Assembly: GCF_001949145.1 (NCBI RefSeq) | Contig: NW_019091398.1 | Span: 1,410,015 to 1,474,014 of the forward strand | Source: Acanthaster planci | Lineage: Eukaryota; Echinodermata; Asteroidea; Valvatida; Acanthasteridae | DNA: 64,000 nt | Direction of reading: 5' to 3' | Part shown: positions 54,661 to 64,000 of the stretch, piece by piece | Layout: each line of letters opens with the position of its first letter | How positions within the stretch are numbered: the stretch's first letter is position 1 | Made by a program: the position numbers and the translations under genes | The notes under the pieces: model-generated | Databases searched by the model: none | What the model was told of the DNA's origin: nothing | Seen by the model: only the letters and a program-made list of their open reading frames with translations

Positions 54661-56567
54661 AGCTTAAAGTGACCGTCCATTTCCAAGATATATTTTCTTG
54701 GAAGATGTCCTTCTCCTACTGGATTTCTCTAAAAGAGGTCTTTCCCAGATATAACGTCTTGTTCATGTAACTACCAGAGTAAGCAGTTTCAATAACAGAT
54801 CACTTAAAGTTCAGCTGCTGTGAAGTGCGTGTATGAGATAAGCTCGTACAAAATATCGGAGTACTCCCTCTTTCCGTGTTAATATGGGGAAAAAACACGC
54901 AGATGGTCACTTTAGGTTCCGTATCAACTACGGATCAAGCTCACATGATGATCGATGTTACTGCATCACTGAGCAAAGAGGCATACCCTGGATAACACTG
55001 ATTTCAGAGATAAAGTATCCCCAAAACACGGAATTCAACGATAACCCTTTGTGGGAACATCTGTTTCAATGATTAAACAATTTATCTCTGAAATGCAGAA
55101 CAGACATAACATTTTTCAGGAACACGGAATTCATTGATAATGTATCTCGAAAACCAGTAATTCAAAGTTTGTGCTTTGGTACATGGCAAGTACCGTTTGC
55201 AGGGTAGTATGTACGGAGCGTTGGAAGTGCCATCTGACTTGTTGAGATATCGTAAACTTGGTTGATGACATCCTAAGATAATTTATCAAAGGAGACGCAT
55301 CCTAAAAAGCTGGTTGATAAAATCCTGAAATAAGGATTAAATCGGGATATCGTCATCCAGACACATCCAGCAAGTGTGATGATCATGTCTACTTCACCAC
55401 TTGTAACAGGCGGTGGGATATTATGACGTTTTAGTAATCTACTTAAAGAGCCCATGACGTTTTTTAATTAGTTTGAATAGAAAGATTTCATATCAGTAAA
55501 GTTATCGCCCTAATTACTAAGTATGAGAAAAAATTATAAAGAGTCTTTGGGAAACGGCCCTGCCCCAAGACAAGCACCTTATCAGCATAGAAAATTTGCA
55601 TAATTGTGATGCACGTTTGAGAACACACATCGACCAGCGGCGCCGGCGCCAACAGTGTTAGTTCAAAAACGCAATCTCGAGATCATTAATGTTTGCTACA
55701 ATACTAATCAACCAACCAGGTGCGTTGCTGCAGGTTGTGGTAGCACAATTACAGATGGCGCAAGTATGCACAATTTTCCAAAAGACGGAAATACCGGAAA
55801 CTTAGGACGGCGATAATCAGGCTTACACGGGCAAAGTGCACAGCGCCATCGCCGAGCACCAAGCTATGCAGCGACCACTTCAAGCCTGAATGTTTCGACG
55901 TTTTGTACGTACGTACACGCATGACACGTGTATGGGTATTTTCCATGCCGCGCCGTGAGGAAGTTGTATGTGCTATGCTTGGGTTCAGACGGACAAAATG
56001 GTGCAACTCAACTATTTGTGGGTTCTGAAACATACGTTACGAACAGAACTGCTATTTGTCGCGATTAAAACATGAATTTGAGGGGGGCAATTTGAAAAAC
56101 AGCAATAACCATAATTAAATTCCAAAAAAAATATTTAATGCAGAAAATAGCAAATAGTCCAGGGAGGTCCGCATGGGCCATTTAATATCATGTATGGCAA
56201 TAGGAGGATAACGCTTTGACAAACAGAAGCACCCCGGGCCAAGATGCTTTGTTATCAAGTTGGTTGGCATTTCCAAAACTCCGTACATACTTCCCGCAAA
56301 GGCTACGTGCTATGTACCAGTACACGAAAAGGGGAATTCAGGGTTTCCAAGATACATTATCGTTGAATTCCGTGATTCTGAGACCCTTTATCTCTGAATT
56401 ATGCATTTCAGAGATGAATGATCATTGAAATCGATATTCCCACAAGCGTTATCGTTGAACTTCGTGTTTTGGAGGATCTGAAATCAGTATTATGCAGTGT
56501 GTGTTTTTCTGTTTCCACAACAAATTAACTCGGTAACGCGGTAACACGGATGGTCACTTAAGCTACC
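54661..56567. mobile_element. Foldback/P-like element with THAP remnant
   Basis: The outer ends are inverted: AGCTTAAAGTGACCGTCC at about 54661 against the complement of GGATGGTCACTTAAGCT at about 56553-56569. Inner arms of about 200 bases are also inverted (about 54970-55165 against 56320-56535; shared words AACACGGAATTCAACGATAA and ATCTCTGAAATGCA). A further GATGGTCACTTTA at about 54902 suggests a nested 255-base MITE. The loop encodes a broken THAP zinc finger, a domain of P-element-type transposases. Exact limits are uncertain. Confidence 0.6.
55718..55908 (+). pseudogene. THAP zinc-finger coding remnant with frameshift
   Basis: Starts CVAAGCGSTITDGASMHNFP, giving the first two zinc cysteines and the invariant Pro region, then shifts frame near 55800 and resumes as a basic helix ending LCSDHFKPECF with the distal Cys and His. 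That is the THAP C2CH layout. The domain binds DNA in P-element-type transposases and in host THAP proteins. No downstream RNase-H-like transposase is recognisable, so it is a fragment of a transposon rather than a host gene. Confidence 0.7.
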
Positions 56568-58310
56568 GTATTCGACAGAGCTAGCAAAGGTTATCAGAGA
56601 ACAAGCTGCAAGCATATACGAGTAGACGTATGGCTACGATGACGGACAGACGTTATGCGTGCTCGTTCCTGGTGATGATGATGGGCTTCCTTGGGCGAAC
56701 CGAACGGAACCACTCCAAGGATTTATTTGTCATGATAGAGTCATATCATTTTACTCCATTATATAGGTCTGCCTCACATCTCACACAAGGATAAGAAAGA
56801 GTGTTTAATTGTATAAATGGTGAACGCGATAGTGTATTCCACACGAATTTCAACATAGGAAATGCGCATTTTTGACCCACTCTTCCCAAAAGGCCCTTAA
56901 GACATTTTATTCTTCTGTACATCTATCAGGATATTCAGGACAAGATAACAAAACAGGGACCACTTAATAATTAGTTTGACATTTGAAACGTAGTAGTTAC
57001 TTGTACTGGAATAATTTGAATATTCATTTCAGAAGTCAAATTGTTTACAGTAAAAACACTAAATCTATGAAAAATAATGAAACATATGATTTAGGAGACT
57101 GAAACTGCACCCAATTTACATTTACTCAGCTCCACGAACAATACGAAGTGTGCATTTTCAGGTTAAAGAGCACTATTGCCTAAGCTATCCTTGAACATTC
57201 AAAACACCGAGGCTCTTCGATGGGGTGTAGTTATTCAACTTTAATAGCCAGAACCCAGTGGTATGCTTGTTTCATCTAAGCCGGGTAGCTTCGGCGCACT
57301 ATTCTTACCCTATATCTTGCCCCCCCCCCGAAATTAGGATTTTATGAGAGGCTGTCGCCACGCCATCTGTGGCGCGTTACTTTACTGCTTTACTTTACCA
57401 GGGACAAAATGCTACTTCACGAAGTTCTTGAAAAAGCCGCCTATCAAGTAAAATCTACCCCGGGGGCAGGGGAAATTCCGCCATGGGACTCTCAGCTCCT
57501 TTTGCCCCAATCCATCCCTAAAGTCTGTCTACACCATTGCAGGCCCAGCAGGATCTAGGACAGAAGCTCTATGTTTAATTCATGTATAAATAAAGTTAGA
57601 CTGGATTAATTAAAGTAATTATTAATTAAGAATGAAGTAATAATATGTTCATCAGTGTGTAAATTAATGCCAAGCCTGCAATGGTACAACCACATTTAAT
57701 TCAAGAATATATATGGACAAAATAGCCAAAAATTCAACTATTTGATTAAAACTCTTGCATAATCATAACACATATTTTTTACTCTAAATAGAAACACATT
57801 CAAGTAATTCTCCGTACCCCAAGTAACTAACAAGCACTCTAGCATAATAATTTCCGTGTAGGAATGATTACGAACAACTGCATTCCCTTTCTGAAAATAG
57901 CATTACCAACTACCCGTTAAAGATTTCATTATCAAGAAAAATTAAGAAAACATTTAATATTTAAATTTCAAATTCCGCTGTTGTATACGTCTAATAAATG
58001 CAGTAAGATACAATCCAAGCTGGTGTTTTAATTATTACGGTACATATTAACTAATGCAAAAGAGAAAGATTACATTGTTAAAACAGTTCCAAATTGTTCA
58101 TGTCAAGCAAGGTCCAGGTAGAGTTGGGTCAAACAGACTACAGGTAATCTTCAAGATGACATTTAATAACCAGACACACTTTACGTTTTCCTAATAATTG
58201 ATACTTTTTTTGCAAACATGAACGACAAAAACTACTACAGGAGGTAACGGAGGGAATGGAGTAAAAATCTGTAAACTTCCCCCGTTGACAAGTCTGCTCG
58301 TGTATTCTTA
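56568..58310. other. Intergenic and 3' flank of the adhesion GPCR
   Basis: AT-rich sequence with no supported exon. It contains the 3' UTR of the minus-strand adhesion GPCR; a possible ATTAAA signal lies at about 58165 (minus strand). Confidence 0.5.
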
Positions 58311-60199
58311 CTAGATTCCGGATATAGAAACTTCATAGGTCGAAGTTTGGACACTGGATGGTAAAGAAGGAACTGCCGAGGTCGACATCAGCTCTGCGTC
58401 GCTGGACTTTGGAGGACGTGAGCTTGGCAAACGGCGGGTGATAACTCTCAAGTAGGGTGAGACAGCAGCACGAACCTCCTCACGACGAACGCAAAACATA
58501 ATAAAGATGATCACACCCTTCAAGAAAAGCGGAGAAAATATGTCTTCTGTTCAAGCACTGTAAGGCAAAAGTACATATTCGGAATCAAGTCAGATTTTTT
58601 TTTCCATTTACCTGAAAAGAGTTTGCAAGACAGAAGATGAGCTGGAAGGCAATTGCCGCTTCATTGATGGCCAGGAACCCAAAACACCAGGTCAGTCCCA
58701 TGAGGGTGGAGATACCCACAGCATTCTGGAGGCGTTTGGAGATCTGCTGGGAGCGTGATACCTCTTTAACCTTCAGGAGACTACGCATGACCAAGACGAA
58801 AGTGACGATGTTATGGATGAGGATGAGACCGATGGGAGTAAGGAGACCAATGTACAGCACCAGACCAGGTCGCAGGAAACAGCTGTAGAAAATACATAAG
58901 GTGTTTGATTTAATGTCCTTGTTGGGTACACACATGCAATATATTTTAATTAGGATTTGTCTTACTTACTAGTGCACAGTGCTGTAGTGATTGGTAGCTG
59001 CAGCCAGTGTGATCGTCAGAACAATCAGTGGAAATCCTAAGGAAGAATCATTTGAAGACATCCAACATTTTTAATAGGCCTTGGCACAAAAAAGATATCC
59101 CATAATTTATGATCCAGGCTTAAGCCTTGACAAAATGATTAAAAATAAAAACAAAACTCACCCCAAGCAATGACGCAAGCCTTGAGCATGTACCAAGGCC
59201 TGTCTTCTGGGAACACCTTCACCGTACTGATATACATGTTCCTGGCTTCAACAGCCATCCACATCATAGTGGATAGAGTCAAGTAGTGGAGTAAAGCAGC
59301 AACAAACGCACAACCACCCACAGAGGCCTTTGATATATGAATATAAAGAAAAACATCATTCGTAGCGACCTGAAACATCAAATGACAACAACCATGACGA
59401 CCAACACTGATTACTTTGTCTGATTAGCTTTTACCAGTAGTCGGAGAGTGTCATTATGTGTCAATACTTGCTCGTGACACATTGTAAAAATACAGTTGAT
59501 TACGAATACACAAGTAAATAAAATTAATAAAGTGTACGAAAATTGTTGACGATGATGTAAACACTGCAGTGACCCATCTGGCCAGATATACTTACTTTTC
59601 CAGTGTCAATACCAGCAAGGAACACGATGTACAGCAGGAACAGGGATAAGCAAAATTGAATGAAAATCTGACGAGATATACCACTTCGTAACTTCCTGAA
59701 AACAAAATTAATTTGGTGATGCTCATTTTTGGAATATCACTGTGGGGTATCATGCAAAAAGTGGGCTTGGGAAACAAGAAATCTTACCTATAAAACCCGT
59801 AATCCCAATTGAAAGATACCAGTGAATAAACTTTGTATACACCTAATTATATGCTAAAAACAAATCACTGTAAAGAGATATAAGACATCATGTATGTCTT
59901 GAATGGATGGTTTCTTCATGGAGTTACACTTGCAATAATGAGGTCTGTGCCTACAACATTGATTAAGGCCAGGTTGTAAGGCCCTAACATCGACTGGTAG
60001 TCCTTAAGCCAATTTTACTGTACATAGGGCAGCCTGTTATCTGTTTAACATTCTTAAATTGACCTAAATTATACCTGATAGCTAGGTATATAATCAACGT
60101 GACGGCCAGAGCTATGATTGACAAGGCACAGCCGACCTGACTGATGACATCGAGCGCTCTCTGGGCAGGAGTGTTTTCGGGTACCTGGCCCTTGACGTC
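58311..60199 (-). CDS. Adhesion GPCR 7TM exons and tail
   Basis: Exons 60199-60075 (TM1), 59695-59596 (TM2), 59369-59162 (TM3 with TM4 start), 59036-58970, 58882-58612 (TM5-6) and 58517-58311 (TM7 end and tail). Landmarks: VGCALSIIALAVTLIIYLA, FCLSLFLLYIVFLAG, ALLHYLTLSTMMWMAVEA, TNHYSTVHYC, ILIHNIVTFVLVMRS, GLTWCFGFLA, LANSFQ then GVIIFIMFCVRREEVR. The last acceptor was placed at GAAG before GGTGTG because it restores the usual SxQGxxIF junction. The tail is about 50 residues, Ser/Pro-rich. Confidence 0.9.
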
Positions 60200-63100
60200 C
60201 TAAGATAAAAATGACAACAAGCTTTTCTACGTTAGACAAAAACAACGTCCACGTAACAGTACCATAATAATTCTTACCTGGATTACAATGCATATATATT
60301 CAGTTCTATAATTGTGATTATAATTCAGCTCCAGGAGAACCTGCAGGTCATGTCCCAACACTAAAGTGGCCACATTGTCGTATACAATATGAGAAAGGTG
60401 ACGTCTGGGTCCATTTCCTCCCATTCCTTTCAAACACGTGTAAAGGGTTCCGAAATGTATAGCTCCACCCCTTTAAAAGGCCATAAAAGTGTACACGAAA
60501 AATTCCTGGTTTCCTTCCCCCTCCATGAAAATGTGGTTTTGAGGCTAAGCTCTATAAGTGTGGAATGTCACGGAAAACAAGATAGCTGTTCCAACAATAC
60601 AGCCATGGTCGTAACTCCCCGGAAATGGGTGTATATATGCCCCTCCCACTTTTTGGGGAGGGGGAAGGGCTATAGAATCATTCCTCCAGTTTTTGTGGTG
60701 AGAAAAAAATTTAAACGGGTTTGTGAGAGATGTTTCGGACTTCCGACGACAAAAATGCATTCAATATCACTCAAAATGAAAGGGAAACAAACAATTTCTT
60801 AATTTCTGAATTCTGAATGCACTGTACAGAATACATCAATATCATGAGTCATATATAGTCATAAGATGTCACTCCCTCCCGGCTTTTCAAAGTTTCATTG
60901 CCGAGCAAGTCACCCCCCACACCTTCCCCTATCCTTTATCCCCTTTTTCAGGCAAAGATTTGCGACTATAATATATATGGCGGAAATACAGTAGGTTTAG
61001 GAAATCATCGGGTACAATCATAGAGCGGAAGATACTGTAGCTCCCAACAACACTTACCAGAAGGATAGCAAAGTTGGTGGCGTGGTAACAATCACACGAT
61101 ACTCTGTCATTGGTCAATCTGGCCCGCTTACAGCCAGCTGATGACCAATCACCGACTCCACCCTCGAGATTAAAATCCCAGGAGACACACTGGATCGTCT
61201 GCAACTCTTCGTCCGTTACATTATCTGGTGTCTGTACAATACAATTGAGGGGAGAAAAAAACGAAAACTAAACCACAATTATTTGGCTTTGATTTTGATG
61301 AGATGCATTTCATCATGGGAATCAATGTGTGATAACTAGGAATATCCAGGGTCCTTATTGTCAAGCAATATCTAAATTAACAAATGCTATGGAAAATGAA
61401 ACCTTCCCTATTGGATACGTTTCCTGTGAGACATTCTTTATTTTACCTTAAACTCGATGACGATTGGTTCAGTGAGGTTGACAAGTTCGATATTTTCCAC
61501 AGTTAGTGAGACGACAGATCCAGCTACCTTACGAGTCGAGTTATTCTCTCCTCGATGCTCCTTGATTGAGACAGACTGGAACAACGTGTCATCTGCGTAG
61601 ATCAAAAAGCTGACTTGAAGCTTAGCAGAGGGCTTTCCTAGATGTGGAGAAAAAATAAATTTAGAGTCAGCTACATGTTTTTGAACTTTTTTCTTATCCG
61701 GGCAAGAAGCTTAAGAATCTGAAAGGCTACAATGCTCTTAATTCAATTCCTCCTAATTAAAAGTATTCTAGATTAAAAAAAACTTTGCTTGATTTAAGAA
61801 GTGCTTCACTGCTGTGGCTACGAGTATTGTGTTTTATACAATCTCTCAATGAACATGAATAAGAATCATTGCTTGGTAAATAGACGTGACCATATCAATT
61901 GGAATGTTATAAGAGTTTCCTAAGCAGATCTTTGATTGTAATATGTAGCCTTACCGTCAGGGGACACTAACAGGTCGACAATATTGCTTGGTAGCCTAGC
62001 TGAGGCCAAGACATCGAAGTCCTCTGGTATTACACTGCTATTTAATCTTCTGATCTCTGTACCAGCAAGTGATCTGCCCTCTTGGGGTGACTCTTGTCCA
62101 GGTGGCAGAACAGTGGCCTCTTTTACAGATACAAAACTGAGACCGTCCCTTGCCTGCAAAGGGTCCAGACTGATCGCCTCAATGTGGATGGAGTCCTGCT
62201 GTAAACTAACCAGACCTTCTTGCTGAAGGGTCAAGGAAACTTGGATTTCTACGGACTGGACGATGGCTGAGGAGCTTCCTGCATCGATTTGGGTGGGTTT
62301 GGTGTCGGTAGCCGCCCCAGCATTCTCTATGACATTGTTGACGGTTTCCACCACTAACTCAGTAACCTTTGGAACAAGCCGAGTGAAAACAAAAGGAAAA
62401 ATTAATACAAACTGCTGTCTCAATTTCATTTGGTAATGATGGTCAAAGACAGGTTCAAATATTCCCTAGCTAACTTCACCATCCGTGGAATTAATATATT
62501 TTAGAATTGATTAACAAAATACCTTGGTGTCACCAGATCCAGCTCCAACGATGTTCTCTAAAATATTAGAGACCACTTTGATATCTTCTGCAACCTTACT
62601 TTGCTCTGACGTCTCATTAGCAACGAATTCTACTACTTCAAGGACATTCCCAAGGCTGACCTCAACCTGACATCGAAAAGAGTTAAACGGCATTACTTAG
62701 CTGCCACATGGTGAACTATCTGAATGTTTATCAAGGACAAAACCACAAAAGCTTATCCTTTTGCTACGAAGCATTCGATCGACTGGTCAAAATGAAAGAT
62801 GAACACCTCTTCAACGTCCTCAAGTGTAACTTCGTTCTTGTTGTCACCGCATCCACGAGGTTCGTGCTGTTCCCATCGAAAGTATACAGGAGGCTCCAAA
62901 ATTGAACAATTCCTCACAGCAAGCGGTTGACCGGCTAGATAAGAAAATTGTTGTGGAATAATCATATCGAGAAATTGCAATTATTGCAAACTAGAGTAGT
63001 TATTTCTACATAAATAAAGTTTCTCAAAGTTGACATATTCATAACTCTCCAATATAAAGTTTCGTACCATTTGTTGTCATCAGTGAGCACCTCTCAACAG

Positions 63101-63914
63101 ACTTTGCCACAGACCCCGCTGACGTCACAGGCCACGTAAGTCCGCTGTATTCTTCAGACTCACACTGACCTGTTGAATATGAAACCAGAAATAATCAAGC
63201 TTGTTTTTGAAATCACACTTTCCAATGATTTCATTACCGGTACCTGCTGTAACAAGATGAGCCTTCTTACCCGCAACTGTCACAAAGAAGGAACATGTCA
63301 AAACCACTTTATGTAGAGAAAACCACTGCTGGTAAATGATTCTGTGAGTTCCAATGAGGAACACATCACCAGGATTGGCGTTTGACGTGAAGTTGGTTGG
63401 TCCATCCCATCCAGTTAAATCCGGTACAATCCAGTTCACGCTGGTTCGATTCCAACCGGGACTAGCTAAACTCGTCACATTTGCTGGGCATACAATAGCC
63501 ACAACTGTAAAGATGAAAGCAGTATAGTCAGATAGAATGATAGAAATTGTCCCTTCCAACTGCAACCCGCTGGATGGACTTCTTTCTGTAATGCTTTCTA
63601 TAAAAGGTTGGCGCAAAAAAGGACTTGTTTCCACATACCTGCTACGGTGACGGTGAACTCGCAGACGTTAGCATTCCCTGACTTATCTCTAGCCGTGTAT
63701 TTCACAGTAGACAGCCCTGCTGAGAACGTACCGAGACCATGTTGGTAGCATTCATTAGGTGAGGTTACCAAACAGGTAAATACCACATTTACCTCAGAAT
63801 CGGAGTTGTCCAATGTGACAGGGGGCATCCAGCTATAGGATACCTGATCAGACGATGACATGACAGGAATAATGACGTCATCAGGACAGCCGAAGATTTC
63901 AGGTGATTCGTTAT
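58311..63914 (-). CDS. Adhesion GPCR with HYR domains, 14 exons seen, 5' end outside window
   Basis: Minus-strand gene; the visible exons give 878 aa in one continuous frame. Domain order: two HYR exons, a short hormone-receptor-like motif, a GAIN domain, GPS, 7TM, short tail. Adhesion GPCRs are cell-surface receptors that are usually self-cleaved at the GPS, leaving a tethered agonist; HYR modules are immunoglobulin-like and thought to bind other proteins. The first visible exon enters in phase 1, so more exons, probably further HYR repeats and the signal peptide, lie beyond 64000. The stop is TAG at 58313-58311. The GPS tripeptide is HAT, not the usual HLT/HLS, so self-cleavage may be altered. 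HYR-type adhesion GPCRs are typical of non-vertebrate deuterostomes. Confidence 0.9.
61058..62366 (-). CDS. Adhesion GPCR GAIN/GPS exons
   Basis: Exons 62366-61955, 61637-61447 and 61231-61058. The first two read as a GAIN-type fold (IQVSLTLQQEGLVSLQQDSI; LQVSFLIYADDTLFQSVSI; VIEFK). The third is the GPS: CVSWDFNLEGGVGDWSSAGC, then VSCDCYHATNFAILL. All four cysteines and the Trp of the GPS are present. The residue before the cleaved Thr is Ala instead of the common Leu. Confidence 0.88.
62523..63914 (-). CDS. Adhesion GPCR ectodomain exons: HYR, HYR, HRM-like, linker
   Basis: Exons 63914-63639 (HYR; SPEIFGCPDDVIIPV ... NECYQHGLGTF ... YTARDKSGNANVCEFTVTVA), 63504-63271 (HYR; VCPANVTSLASPG ... 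VFLIGTHRIIYQ ... CSFFVTVAG), 63169-63068 (QCESEEYSGLTWPVTSAG ... ERCSLMTTNG, hormone-receptor-like), 62934-62807 (QPLAVRNCSILEPPVYFRW) and 62666-62523 (VEVSLGNVLEVVEFVANE). The first three exons are phase 1-1, so they can be skipped or duplicated without breaking the frame. In the second HYR exon the usual C-terminal motif (TxxDxxGN) is replaced by a less regular sequence. Confidence 0.85.
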
Positions 63915-64000
63915 CTACAATGGTATATAAAACATGCCAGTGAAATGAAACTGGAAAAGCATAATATACAGCAGTGTGGTAGGGCATATGGGGTAGAAAC

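Noticed and set aside
60389-60802. 137-codon plus-strand open frame
   Set aside because: Lies in an intron of the minus-strand adhesion GPCR and shows no domain or splice structure.

Overview
This is an invertebrate animal genome window: intron-rich, AT-rich, with short coding exons and many transposon relics. The combination of tandem GABA-B-receptor-like genes, a hyalin-repeat (HYR) adhesion GPCR, SRCR exons, and L2/CR1-type LINE and Polinton-like debris suits a non-vertebrate deuterostome (hemichordate, echinoderm or cephalochordate). The species cannot be fixed from sequence alone. All gene models were built by hand from exon homology, GT/AG sites and phase bookkeeping.

Region 1 (about 1.7-35.3 kb, + strand) is a tandem array of three class C GPCR units of the GABA-B type. 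The first (1750-7477, 5' part outside the window) is a pseudogene with frameshifts, lost splice sites, a Trp-to-stop change and a LINE in one intron. The second (gene A, 8859-19419) and third (gene B, 24416-35276) are intact 17-exon genes predicting 757 and 770 aa. Exons 1-16 have identical lengths and phases in both. Each encodes a signal peptide, a Venus-flytrap domain, seven membrane segments and a short C-terminal tail with a helical segment. The membrane half resembles the G-protein-coupling subunit (GABBR2), while the flytrap of gene A keeps several pocket residues typical of the ligand-binding subunit (GABBR1).

Region 2 (about 36.8-50.2 kb, - strand) can be read as one gene. It has a CCAAT/TATA-like promoter, a signal-peptide exon (49954-49867), three SRCR-type exons, then a large exon with a somatomedin B domain and a secretin/Methuselah-like seven-helix domain, and a last exon. 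Every junction is phase-compatible (1,223 aa predicted). The presumed first intron carries a 6.0-kb Polinton-like element (43124-49165) with terminal inverted repeats built from a 16-bp tandem unit. It holds ruined DNA polymerase B and integrase genes arranged tail to tail. A 173-base assembly gap lies inside it.

Region 3 (50.2-58.3 kb) has no gene I can support. It holds a dispersed repeat related to one inside gene A and a foldback element with a broken THAP zinc finger.

Region 4 (58.3-64 kb, - strand) is the 3' portion of an adhesion GPCR: two HYR exons, a hormone-receptor-like motif, a GAIN/GPS region with a non-standard cleavage tripeptide (His-Ala-Thr), 7TM and a short tail. Its 5' end lies outside the window.

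The observations most worth a second look are the SRCR-somatomedin B-7TM receptor model, an exact 73-bp inverted copy of a gene B coding exon placed between 85-bp direct repeats in an upstream intron, and the compact Polinton-like element.
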